Source of the DNA: Elysia crispata | Taxonomy: Eukaryota > Mollusca > Gastropoda > Plakobranchidae | DNA length: 64,000 nucleotides | Reading direction: 5' to 3' | Assembly: GCA_033675545.1 (NCBI GenBank) | Contig: JAWDGP010001413.1 | Span: 1 to 64,000 of the forward strand | Shown here: positions 25,601 through 32,600 of the stretch, in pieces | Position numbering within the stretch: position 1 is the stretch's first letter | Layout of the letters: each line of letters starts with the position of its first letter | Made by a program: the position numbers and the translations under genes | Notes under the pieces: model-generated | What the model saw: only the letters and a program-made list of their open reading frames with translations | Told to the model about the DNA's origin: nothing | Database searches by the model: none

Positions 25601-26555
25601 TCAGACAGATTTAGGATGGAGGCAAAGGGAATCAGGTAGAATTATCAGAGTTGAGCAAAGGTAGTTATTTAATAGTAAGGGTAAAGGTCAAGTGTTTTAT
25701 GGCAAAGCATGAAAAAAATGCTTTTGAAAATTATAGAGTTTATTATTTACATTGCTGGTCCTATGATCCAACTATAATGTTCTTAGATCTTGAGGTAAGA
25801 TAATTCAATAATAATTTATATAATGAGTCCTGTTAATTTATGTTATTTTATCAAACCCATTTTGTTCTAGTATCTGGAGGGCAGATGCTTTGAGGAACCA
25901 ATGTGAAGTCTGATCTTGTGTGACCAAAAAGAAAAGTTGTGCACTGAGGTATGCTGGGAGTGGGAGACCAATAAATGTTTTCATTTTTTTTTTTAATTGT
26001 GAGAGAGAGCTGTGTTTTGCCTAATTGGACAAGTTTATAACTAAAGTTGCAGCATGATAAAAACATTTTGACTACTTCCCAAAGATTGTGTTTGAACTAG
26101 ATTGTATTTAGATGCAGACATGGATGAAGACCGTTGAGATATATTGCTCCTCAGACCATCTAAATATTATTGTATCAACCATTTCTATGATGTATTGTAT
26201 GCTGAACATGTTTATTTTTTCTTTTGCATCTTTAAGCTTTATATAGCATCTTGGGGTCGTTTCTGATGGAAAGTATCTACTACAGTAATAGACATAAAAA
26301 CTTTACCAATCCACAACTAATAATATATCACACTCCCAAAAATCAGCATCTAATTCTTAAGCATATACATACCCCAGGAGGTTCAATCTGACTAGCCTTT
26401 GCTTTGAAAGCTGGAATTTTTATACTGTAAAGGACTATATACATACATATATATATATGCAGCTCAAACTTCGTATAATGTACTTAATTCAAAATTGACC
26501 TCACTTGTCTCTGAAGAGTGTCATAGAAATCTCTTTTGAAATCTTTGATGAGCAT
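1543..26555 (-). CDS. CDC45: CDC45, replication initiation / CMG helicase subunit, 18 coding exons
   Basis: Cdc45 joins MCM2-7 and GINS to form the CMG replicative helicase in the nucleus. Exons in transcript order: 26555-26505, 23181-23122, 22472-22380, 21479-21385, 21124-21004, 19451-19339, 17424-17376, 14012-13951, 13413-13303, 8669-8478, 7775-7677, 7378-7267, 7051-6996, 5427-5289, 4362-4279, 3720-3602, 2433-2357, 1607-1543. All introns are GT-AG, all phases agree, and the sum is 565 codons (human about 566). The inactive RecJ/DHH phosphoesterase fold is visible: [12 protein letters not shown] for motif [17 protein letters not shown], and CDSHRPVD where active enzymes carry DHH. A charged linker follows, then the conserved C-terminus with [18 protein letters not shown] and [15 protein letters not shown]. 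The ATG is chosen by alignment to the family start and has G at -3. The exon itself begins upstream, at 26576, behind a pyrimidine-rich acceptor, so a 5' UTR exon further upstream is implied. The gene looks intact and single-copy here. Family assignment is by recall of human CDC45. Confidence 0.97.
1911..2187. mobile_element. Fold-back MITE in CDC45 intron 17
   Basis: Two 72-bp arms, 1911-1982 and 2116-2187, are reverse complements with roughly 90 percent identity by eye, starting AATAAAGACCCTTTTTACA. The middle is about 133 bp. No coding capacity. No clear target duplication at the arm ends, so the superfamily is unknown. Confidence 0.75.
2357..2433 (-). CDS. CDC45: CDC45 exon 17
   Basis: Encodes [20 protein letters not shown] then GFDSF, aligned to [23 protein letters not shown]. 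Phase 2 in, 1 out, donor GTAAGT. Confidence 0.94.
3602..3720 (-). CDS. CDC45: CDC45 exon 16
   Basis: Includes [20 protein letters not shown] then [11 protein letters not shown], matching [31 protein letters not shown]. DHHA1-like C-terminal region. Confidence 0.95.
4279..4362 (-). CDS. CDC45: CDC45 exon 15
   Basis: Twenty-eight codons: [20 protein letters not shown] then TLQAHCSV; phase 0-0. Matches [27 protein letters not shown] in human with the usual divergence. Confidence 0.93.
5289..5427 (-). CDS. CDC45: CDC45 exon 14
   Basis: Encodes [20 protein letters not shown] and on to [16 protein letters not shown], matching LELAKKQLRATQQTIAS and ISQGPFLYCSLME in human. Confidence 0.93.
6996..7051 (-). 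CDS. CDC45: CDC45 exon 13
   Basis: Eighteen codons, [18 protein letters not shown], then AG of a split arginine. Position corresponds to GSGTDHFIQALDSLSR in human; this is one of the less conserved exons. Confidence 0.9.
7267..7378 (-). CDS. CDC45: CDC45 exon 12
   Basis: Encodes [20 protein letters not shown] and on to [15 protein letters not shown], corresponding to [26 protein letters not shown] in human. Phase 2 in, 0 out. Confidence 0.94.
7677..7775 (-). CDS. CDC45: CDC45 exon 11
   Basis: Encodes [20 protein letters not shown] and on to MQEYMNKY. The acceptor AG is the end of an (AT)n run, with the poly-T tract pushed about 22 nt upstream. Confidence 0.93.
8478..8669 (-). CDS. CDC45: CDC45 exon 10 (largest exon)
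   Basis: Sixty-three complete codons including [32 protein letters not shown] and [17 protein letters not shown]. This is the best-conserved block of the family (SVDCTRISFEYDLRL and KLWSVHGQKRLQEFLADMG in human). Confidence 0.97.
10370..11333 (+). mobile_element. 5'-truncated LINE, C-terminal zinc knuckle and restriction-like endonuclease domain (R2-like)
   Basis: Coding remnants read on the plus strand. First comes [20 protein letters not shown] near 10395, then [20 protein letters not shown] (about 10580-10640), then a zinc knuckle C-x2-C-x7-H-x4-C ([17 protein letters not shown], about 10675-10725). Next is a long open segment 10878-11333 with [20 protein letters not shown], then TVPYE and KREKY. 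The RPD ... E ... K-x-x-KY pattern behind a CCHC knuckle is the layout of endonucleases in R2-type LINEs. The reading frame shifts near 10540, 10770 and 10870, so the copy is dead; the last 150 codons are intact to the stop at 11331-11333. Reverse transcriptase is missing. Clade is tentative. Confidence 0.75.
11354..11591 (+). mobile_element. tRNA-derived SINE, copy A
   Basis: The head has a pol III box A (TGGCGAAGCGG, 11361-11371) and box B (GGTTCGAATCC, 11414-11424). Between the anticodon-like arm and box B, CATC-AAGA-GATG forms a small stem like the variable arm of class II (Ser/Leu-type) tRNAs. The roughly 170-bp body is shared at high identity with copy B at 32497-32738. It starts only 20 bp after the stop codon of the R2-like fragment. 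Confidence 0.85.
13303..13413 (-). CDS. CDC45: CDC45 exon 9
   Basis: Encodes [20 protein letters not shown] and on to [10 protein letters not shown], matching WAIVGLTDQWVQDKI and QRHVSRHNHR. Donor is the weaker form GTTTGT. The following intron is 4.6 kb and contains the R2-like LINE plus SINE. Confidence 0.95.
13951..14012 (-). CDS. CDC45: CDC45 exon 8
   Basis: Encodes [20 protein letters not shown], then TG of a split tryptophan; human has [20 protein letters not shown]. Donor GTGAGT. Confidence 0.94.
14309..17131 (-). mobile_element. 5'-truncated non-LTR retrotransposon, Nimb-like (I superclade), open frame intact
   Basis: A 12-bp target duplication, ATCAAACCAACT, flanks it at 14297-14308 and 17132-17143. 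The frame is open from the 5' break through about 935 codons to TAA at 14324-14326. The N-terminus of the endonuclease is lost, but GDFNAK and SDHKLV remain. Reverse transcriptase motifs are present: [22 protein letters not shown] (motif A), [13 protein letters not shown] and YADDVDF (catalytic). The C-terminus has LFGHILRRD. The 3' tail after the stop is only about 15 bp (GTCAAGTAGTAAGTC) with no poly(A). It is in sense orientation with CDC45, in intron 7. Nimb assignment rests on recalled family resemblance; the exact duplication and unbroken frame imply a young insertion. Confidence 0.9.
14324..17116 (-). CDS. LINE ORF2-like polyprotein: endonuclease (partial) + reverse transcriptase
   Basis: About 930 codons encoded within the Nimb-like LINE. 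Order along the protein: partial exonuclease-endonuclease-phosphatase domain (roughly 1-225, [28 protein letters not shown]), a basic linker rich in KRQ (230-380), reverse transcriptase (about 430-700), then a thumb/C-terminal region with [20 protein letters not shown]. No ATG marks the start: the frame simply continues to the truncation at 17131, reading [10 protein letters not shown] at its beginning. It would need an outside promoter, so it is probably not expressed as an active element. Confidence 0.88.
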   Translation of the reverse strand: MIKQKWVGNIHRTWKISDRICVLQLTCDLNKPPSGHGKTNLISIINVYAPTSQRSERYPEEKDTFYRQLSNTIDDLGNKTLLFIAGDFNAKIGKGIQGDTCIGQFSKGLRNSNGHTLIELCEEKKLFVSNSAFDHPSRHQTTWIGQIRDRTTGKIINIFNQIDYILCQKRNKHLLTNARSYAGTLLTSDHKLVKTSFKLEKHKLCRKEQHSKRTPKPNIAAIVNKEESQRRYQNTLDTKLSSITSDRKNNTDNSKARADSVPDRLKCVQTIIKQSIEESVGCVATARQNKHNDKELSQLSKRQKDIRVKIQNTKDNNKRDRLKIERNRILHTIRKRQIKLKNEEIEKKIEGINSAKCDHAMFKATRLLYQKQFENPKVEDQEGKLASNPNDILDIVSSHFKSKFEDEKVEEITPFEGEPKPLKNPITPEEVRKSFNSFSNNKAPGEDQINAELLKYGTPLLDQTIADIFNTTFSKHENLDINTGVLIAIQKPGKKKGPPNNLRPITLLNSLRKALSIITLNRIRPFVEEYLSKSQSGFRPDRSTADVVWTHKWLAAKTLKEDVIIKISGIDMSAAFDTIDRNQLLNIIATIVNEDELRIIRFLLSNTKIKTRINGATKTNTFISNVGTPQGDSLSPVLFIVYLEHALKEVRTTLPRPIVKYEKEIPNEIAYADDVDFIGQDYVNINEIQETLHKYQLKVNTDKTEFTALSKNEEDWKNAKKVGSLIGDLDDVERRKQLSTAALNKLYHVWMKGNKLKTTTKIQLYKSLVKSILLYNCSTWALTLTEEEKINAFHRKQLKKVLNIKFPVKITNKSLYKKCQEKPLSLQILKARWNLFGHILRRDSDIPANRATRAYFIQYGHKLRGRPTTTLPIVLNRDLGLIDHFRLCSTDDLVKITELAKDRKQWRELSARIEKAAEASQAVNWDATRQ
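17376..17424 (-). CDS. CDC45: CDC45 exon 7 (49-bp short exon)
   Basis: Encodes [16 protein letters not shown] after a split arginine, matching RDILFDYEQYEYHGTS in human. The intron after it is 3.36 kb and carries the Nimb-like LINE. Confidence 0.92.
18697..19110 (-). mobile_element. Degraded L2/CR1-like LINE 3' fragment
   Basis: Read on the minus strand, NTGAPQD then a stop and VVSP (about 19055-19015) resembles reverse transcriptase motif GAPQGCVLSP. It is followed by [14 protein letters not shown] (about 19010-18968), the usual C-terminal block of L2/CR1 elements. The 3' part reads GAATTGCCCTAAAGGGATG, then AAAGTTTATC and TTATC-like units, a typical tail for this group. An internal deletion separates the motifs. 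It lies in CDC45 intron 6. Confidence 0.7.
19339..19451 (-). CDS. CDC45: CDC45 exon 6 (charged linker)
   Basis: Starts [20 protein letters not shown] and ends [11 protein letters not shown]. This is the acidic-then-basic disordered linker of the family; KKKRF resembles a nuclear-localisation patch. Phase 0 in, 2 out. Confidence 0.93.
20262..20438 (+). other. Orphan 58-codon acidic open stretch
   Basis: Antisense to CDC45 inside intron 5. The frame contains [20 protein letters not shown] then [11 protein letters not shown] and a stop, with an in-frame TAG just before it. Composition is not what random AT-rich intron gives, and acid N-termini of this kind occur in some domesticated transposases, but nothing around it supports a gene. 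Function unknown. Confidence 0.25.
21004..21124 (-). CDS. CDC45: CDC45 exon 5
   Basis: Completes [20 protein letters not shown], where DSHRP occupies the catalytic DHH position of active RecJ enzymes. Ends in the acidic run FRDDDEE just before GTAAGG. Phase 2 in, 0 out. Confidence 0.95.
21385..21479 (-). CDS. CDC45: CDC45 exon 4
   Basis: Encodes [20 protein letters not shown] and on to FYICD, ending in phase 2. INCG and the following aspartate are the motif II region of the RecJ-like core. Confidence 0.95.
22281..22319. repeat. C/A homopolymer block in CDC45 intron 3
   Basis: CCCCCCTCCTC followed by about 19 C and then 10 A on the plus strand. In the CDC45 transcript this is a long G-run about 70 nt downstream of the exon 3 donor. 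Confidence 0.9.
22380..22472 (-). CDS. CDC45: CDC45 exon 3
   Basis: Thirty-one codons beginning [19 protein letters not shown], phase 0-0. Matches the ALFQCDHVQYTLVPVSGWQ block of human CDC45. The donor is GGG|GTAAAC, with a long G-run about 70 nt into the intron. Confidence 0.95.
23122..23181 (-). CDS. CDC45: CDC45 exon 2
   Basis: Twenty codons, [20 protein letters not shown], phase 0 at both ends. This holds the degenerate motif I of the DHH fold; the serine or alanine before DVD in other species is phenylalanine here. Confidence 0.95.
23182..26504 (-). other. CDC45 intron 1, no element recognised
   Basis: 3.3 kb of AT-rich intron. The longest antisense open frame (24978-25355) has no recognisable domain or codon pattern. 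A short (AT)n run lies near 26445. Confidence 0.5.
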
Positions 26556-26576
26556 CTCAAGGCCTTTGAAATCAAA
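26505..26576 (-). CDS. CDC45: CDC45 exon 1 (coding part 26505-26555) with 5' UTR piece
   Basis: Encodes [17 protein letters not shown], matching the family N-terminus. Donor is CAA|GTGAGG, phase 0. Bases 26556-26576 are untranslated and sit directly behind an acceptor (TTTCTTCTCATCATCTTCAG), so transcription starts further right. The frame is open back to that acceptor, so a longer N-terminus cannot be excluded. Confidence 0.9.
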
Positions 26577-28855
26577 CTGAAGATGATGAGAAGAAACAAG
26601 AAACATGCCACAATCAGAACAATTTTCCTCTCTACTCATTCTTTATAATTTATACATTCTATCTTGCTTTTTTGTCCCTATTTATTCAAGGACAAAAAGT
26701 AATGATTTGGGTGCTAAAATATTTTCTGCTTTACTACTATACTCACATTTTTTAATATGTACCCTTCTACCAAAAGGTCAAAATACTCAGCTATACTTCC
26801 ATAAAGAAAATTTACCAAAGTTTTGACAATGTAAATCATGCAAAAAGTGCATTATTTATTTTCTCTTTATTGCATTAAGTTTACTTAGTTAAAGCTGAAT
26901 AACACTGATACCAGTACAGTGGGACCTGGAAAATTTGAAAGAGATGGAAGATCAACATTTCTTCACAATTACTTGGGTTTTCAATTCACCTGGCAGTCTC
27001 AGATTTGATTTTTAAGACGTTTGAAACAGCAGAACATGTCTATAGTGAGAATTTTAGTTCCAGGAGAAAAATCCCACAGTACAAATGCGAAGGGAAGTTA
27101 CAAAAAAATCCACATGACTGATTACCTCCTTTGTGTGTATATAATCAAAAAAAGTAATCTGACTGGTGGCTCTAGAGACTTTGGTTCTATGTTTTTGTTT
27201 GAATTGTTTCACCAAAGTTACAGTCATGTTTGTTTTATTGTTTAGGCTTTAGCATTGCTGGTTGCTGTGAAAGATTGATGATAGGCGCCAAGTGAAAACT
27301 GACATCAACAAGACTGATTTTATTAGACAAATAAAAGAAAAAAAAGCACAGTCAACACATCCCTTTTTTTTCTAAATAGAAAGATAAAGGAGCTAGTTAG
27401 GGTTCCATGGATTAAATTCTGTTAACAGTACTTTTAGGCCTAGCCGAAGATAATAGATAAAACGATCTTGCCTAAGCTTAGGACCTCACATGTACTGTAT
27501 TGAATAACAAGGCGAGGAAAGGCTCCAACTTTGCTATAGCAGGAGATTGCGAGACCACCAACGGTAGGCCCATCTGGGGGATCGGGGACTGCCTAGACCT
27601 AGATCTCTCTGCACCCCCACCCCCCCTTGTCCCACCTCTCTCATCAGTGGACAGCCAATGATACAATGCGACACAATTCAATACCAGTTTGGGACCTACT
27701 TTCACGCCCCCTTAACCTCTTCCCCCTTTTCTTTTCTCTTACATCGACATCGATAGCACCAAGGAAACCAGACAAAAGAGGCTCCGCTAACAAAAAAAAA
27801 AAAGAAGAAAGATCTGATTAACGTCTTTATCTCTCTCAAAATTGAAAATGCATCATGCTGGTGTGTTATATCGCAAAGGTAGAGGCAATCTCTTTGGAGG
27901 TGTGGTGGAATGATAAGGGTGGGGCGGTCAACCGTGGTGCTACCACTGGGCCTGTAGTGTATCACATTCAATGATTCACGGGAAGGAGAGGGGCTTAGAC
28001 TGCAGTGCTAAAAGATAAGTGTGTTGGGGCTTTGAAAAAATGAACTCCAAGCAAGAGAGTGATGCAAAGTCAGTCAGTCAAGACTAGGCTAACACTGATC
28101 AGGCCAGCAGTACAACAATTGCCTGTACAGAATCCACTGGTTGAATCTATATCTAGGGGAGGAGGGGAGGGAGACTTTGTTTATGTGCAAGAGGAAAGTC
28201 ACGTGTATCAAGAGAAGTAAATGAAAGTTAACAAGCTATTAATAGTAGCTTCCCCTTAAGTATAAAAAAACTACGCTTAAAGGAGTTAAAATGTTACAAA
28301 AAGGTCAATTTTAGATTTAGATCTATTTCTCATCCTGAATTGTGAAGCATCTAATGCATCATTTATCACACTTCAGGAACTTTCCTTGACTGTGCAAAGG
28401 AGACCAGATAAAAAAAATAATCCACAATCCCAGTGTGGACATAAGGTGTCCACTGTACTGTTTATTGCTTTAAAAAGCTCTTTATTTAAATCATGATTCT
28501 ACAGGCATTTAGCGTTGATTTATAATTTTAGTCAGCAAGTATCTTCTGGAATTGATAAATTCCCAGATATCAGTCCAACTCACTTTAAAAGTGTTTCTCA
28601 ACGAATTTGAAACTTTGTCCTAGTTTAATGGGATTTTAGAGCATCATAAAAATGTTTATAATCTTGAGAAGTATTTTATTTGCGACAAATAAAACTTTCA
28701 TATTCCTGTTCAGCATATCAAATTCATAAAGAAAAATACAATTTAAAAGCTTAAAGTGAGTTGGCCGTTGGGCCAATAACTGCAATGCTACCCTGGAAAT
28801 TCAGATAACTACGGGCTGAACACTGTAGAAAGAACTTCAGTAAGACTCATTAGAT

Positions 28856-29068
28856 AAGACCTAGATCTAGAATCTAGATCTCAATTAAATGGAGAACATC
28901 AAGATCAGTTCCCATTTAAATCTATTTTAAAAAATTATGAATTTAAGTTCAGAATCAAGATCTTTAGTCTAGATGATCAGCATCGAGATCCAGATCTTAA
29001 TCTAATCTAGATCTAGATCTAGATCATTCATCTAGATTTAGATAGAGATCTAGATCTAGATCTATATT
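28856..29068. repeat. TAGATC hexamer-rich tract
   Basis: Repeated TAGATC/TCTAGA units, several in tandem near 29009-29027 and 29046-29064, with interruptions. The hexamer is also scattered elsewhere in the window (for example 29785 and 60065). Confidence 0.8.
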
Positions 29069-29309
29069 TGAAGCTATACCAAATCCAATATTAATTAATT
29101 TCGAGCTGATTGACTGTCACTTTATATATATTTCTAAATCTAGAAAAGTAACATTATATCTGCGTATCCACTAACTGCGATAAATAATATGTATCCCTAT
29201 TGCTTCGATATATAATACACCACCAAAGTGAAAGTCTTGCGAAGTAATCTTGCTTCGATCTCGTCTGCTTGCATTCATTTGTTTACTCTCGACGTTCACG
29301 GGTACTTTG

Positions 29310-29318
29310 TTTTCGCGG
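29310..29318 (-). promoter_or_regulatory. E2F-like site
   Basis: TTTTCGCGG on the plus strand is one base from the E2F consensus TTTSSCGC. CDC45 is a known E2F target in animals, and the site lies in the CpG-rich patch upstream of it. A single short match; suggestive only. Confidence 0.3.
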
Positions 29319-29554
29319 CGAGGGCGATGTAAATCGTCGTAGAATTCGTGATCGTATCCTTTCACATTTATCTTTTGACACAGGCTAGGACGGGCCTAAT
29401 GGCTGCTGTCCTACAATAAACACAAGAGGTGCCAGTGCAAGTGCGAGGGAAGCTTAGTCGAACAAAGTCTAGATTTAGATTACATGTTTCCTGCCGTTAT
29501 GGGATATCTTACCGAGAATCTATTTTGATTTGGTATTAAAACGAAGGGAGGAAA

Positions 29555-29668
29555 ATGGACGGTCGCACAGTGGATATGACCCGATCATGCCCAAGTCCTG
29601 CTGGAACAGAAACGATGGGTGAAGACTCAGCCAGGGGCCCTCCCATAACAATTAATGAACTTGTTCAG
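29555..29668 (+). CDS. Clathrin-like exon 1
   Basis: Thirty-eight codons. The first 29 have no clathrin counterpart; GPPITINELVQ starts the homologous part (LPIRFQEHLQ in human). ATG context is AAAATGG, with A at -3. Other in-frame ATGs at codons 8 and 21. Confidence 0.85.
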
Positions 29669-32600
29669 GTAATATCTGTAATGATTTGATGGGATGGCAT
29701 TACATAGGAACCATTGTTTAAATTTGCGAATTTGCTAGATTTACGATAATGATTCTTAGACCATAAAATCTATATTTGATCTAATCTAGATCTAGATCTA
29801 GGTTTTAATAGCTGTACTGTATCTGAAGTATCATGAATACATGATTTTGATGCCAAAAAGCGCTAGCACCAGAATCAAGAAAATGCGCATTTTGTTTCAA
29901 TTCAAACTTTTCTCTGATTTGCCAGATGATATTGAATGCTGTCACTGCTGTAGCTCTCTAAGTAGATGACTTTTTAAAACTGAGCATTACACCAGAGTCC
30001 AGTTTAGGAATGTCTGTATAAATACATGTATCTAAAATCTACAAAACATTTGAATGATAACATTAGGCTTTATTCAATGCACAGGTTTATCATTATATTC
30101 ACTTAAGAGGGCTTAGACTTTTGATTCAAAATTTCAACTGGCAAATATGTCATATAATGCCTCTTAGTAAGTGTAAATCATTTTCTTACAATGAATTACC
30201 AGTAGAAAAAAACAGTGGCATCGTATCATATCATATCTTTAATCTATATATTAAACTATCATATCCAAATGGAAGTCCTATTAATTTTCAAAAAGGGGGT
30301 TAAATTTGAAAGTGGGCAGTACTTAGTTTCTTTTGTTCATATTCAGTTTCTTCTAAAGATGTGTCACCTTAGTTTTAGAACTTTAAGTTCACAAGAACTT
30401 TGGATGTTGATAAAGACTTGTTCAACATATGAGTAACGCTGGAGCAAATATAGGATCCAGCTAGGCTGGGATTGGATCTTAATAAAAAAAAATATCAAAG
30501 TGAGAGACTTACCTTAATTGAAAGCTTTGAACTTTAAAGCTAGTCTATGCAGAAGTCTAGAAATTTCCTCTTTAAGGGAAATTACTTAAATTTGACCATA
30601 AATCAGTCAAACATCAGATACTAAATGAACTTCAAGGTTTGCATAATTTTAAATCTCATGGATGAATCTCTCATAATAGCTCCCGATTCACATTTTTCAC
30701 TCTTGATCTAAACATAAAATGACTTGATTAAGAGTTTCGAATCCAAGCACTATTTCTTTCTGAAATGCCCTTAAAGTTTTTGTGAAAATTGGATGAAGAT
30801 TCATTCAGGCATGAACATACACTGATACAGCCTTCTCTCCAAAATTTCCAACAGGTATTCAGGTTATAAAAATCAAACTGGCCCTTCAGAATATATTCAT
30901 ATGGTAATAAAGCCTGCCGATATAGGACGTCAGGGATTTATCTGTGATGCCCTATATACCATATTATTATTGTTTTTAAGAATATCTCTGCTTTATTTCT
31001 GAAAGTTAAAAAAAAGAGGTCAGAAGTAACTGAAAAAAATCTGTCTTGAAGCTTTTTTTAAAATATTGTCAATAACTATGTTACGCTATAACACTACTGG
31101 AAAAATAATTTTGAACTAAAACAATAAAACATGTGCATTTTTCTTTCTATCAAAACAGCTGTCTCATATTGGAATACCAAATGATCAAGTGACATGGAAT
31201 AGAGTGACCATGACATCAGACAAATGGATTGCTGTCAGGCATGACAACCGCACAGATCTCTCTGCAAGAAGAGCAGTGGTAGGTGTAAAAGAGAGAGGGT
31301 CTGCAGCTATGTACTTAATATTGTGATTTTCCTTTTTAAAAATTGGATTATTATAAAGTTTGTTTGACGAATCTTATAGGGGAATACTTACTATGTGAAA
31401 TTGAAAAAAAAAACTTCATTTTTCAGAAAAAACTTTGTCACTTTGCTTATCATTACTTCCTACTAAGCTTTTGATGAACATAACTGCTGCCCTAGGATTG
31501 CGGTGATAAGGGGAGACCACTGTATGTTGGGATCAGTATAAAATGTTTTAAAATAATTTTAAAATTATTCATAAATTTGATCATCATTAATTGAGTTACA
31601 ATAACTCCATTGTATTTAAAAATTGAAATGAAAAATCTTATGAATAGTGGTTAACGTTGAGTTGATGTTGAAAATCGATGAATGACCCATGAGGCTGTCT
31701 CAGCCAGGTGTTTTTTTTTTTTTTGATTTATGAATAATGAATGTAAATTCATGAAAATTAAATTCTAGTAACACAGCCTAGATGTTTTAAATACTAATTT
31801 TCAGACAAAAAAAATAATTATACTTTATATACATAGGTCATAAAGTTAAAGAATTTTTGAAGATCTCTTTCCCTTTTCATTCATGTGTGTCCTTTTAGAT
31901 ACTTTTAAACTAAGGAATATGTTGTTCTCATAAATTCAACAAGGTCACAGTGCTGAGCCCAATAGAGGGAACCATTTCATATGCAGGATCAACAAGTGCA
32001 GACTCTGTGCAGATGAATCCAAGGAAAGCTCTCATAGCATTGAAAGGTATATATTAGTTACATTCATGTTCATGTTATAATTGAGGTACATATGACAGCT
32101 AGCGACTCTTTCAGTACAGTGCATTTTTTAACACTTTTTACTCTTCCCTGCATAAACAGTGCATTTTTTAACACTTTTTATTCTTACCTGCATAGACTTG
32201 TAACACACACTTTTAATAGACTACAAAGTAGAAAATTACCTACATTCCAGTCTTGAAAAAAGTGTAATCAAACCTGAGTTGTGTATTTTTGTGCTGTTTC
32301 ATTTGATTGTGATATTTGTTGTATGTCTAAAAATTAGTAGACTAAGTGATCAAAGTTGAAATTGCTTGTTGCTTGATGACTAGCAGTCTCTAGCACATTG
32401 GACAATTGGTTGATGTAGCTCTAGTTAAAAAACAATGACTGTGGCTCTATCTATGGCTGCATGTTTTGCTCATATCTAAAGTTGTCTCCTTGTATGCACC
32501 GGTTGGCGAAGTGGTATAGCGCCGGGATCAGCAATCCATCAAGAGATGAGGGTATGGGTTCGAATCCTGGCGCTGTGCAAAACAAAAAAAAAGATAACAG

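Larger units (their letters stand above)
26577..29554. promoter_or_regulatory. Shared upstream region between CDC45 (-) and the clathrin-like gene (+)
   Basis: About 3 kb separate the two divergent start codons. CDC45 needs a 5' UTR exon somewhere here. CpG-rich sequence clusters at about 29250-29470, next to the clathrin-like start, and a CCAAT box sits at 27655-27659 inside a GC-richer patch (27500-27760). No coding exon was found. Which patch is the CDC45 start cannot be told without transcripts. Confidence 0.5.
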
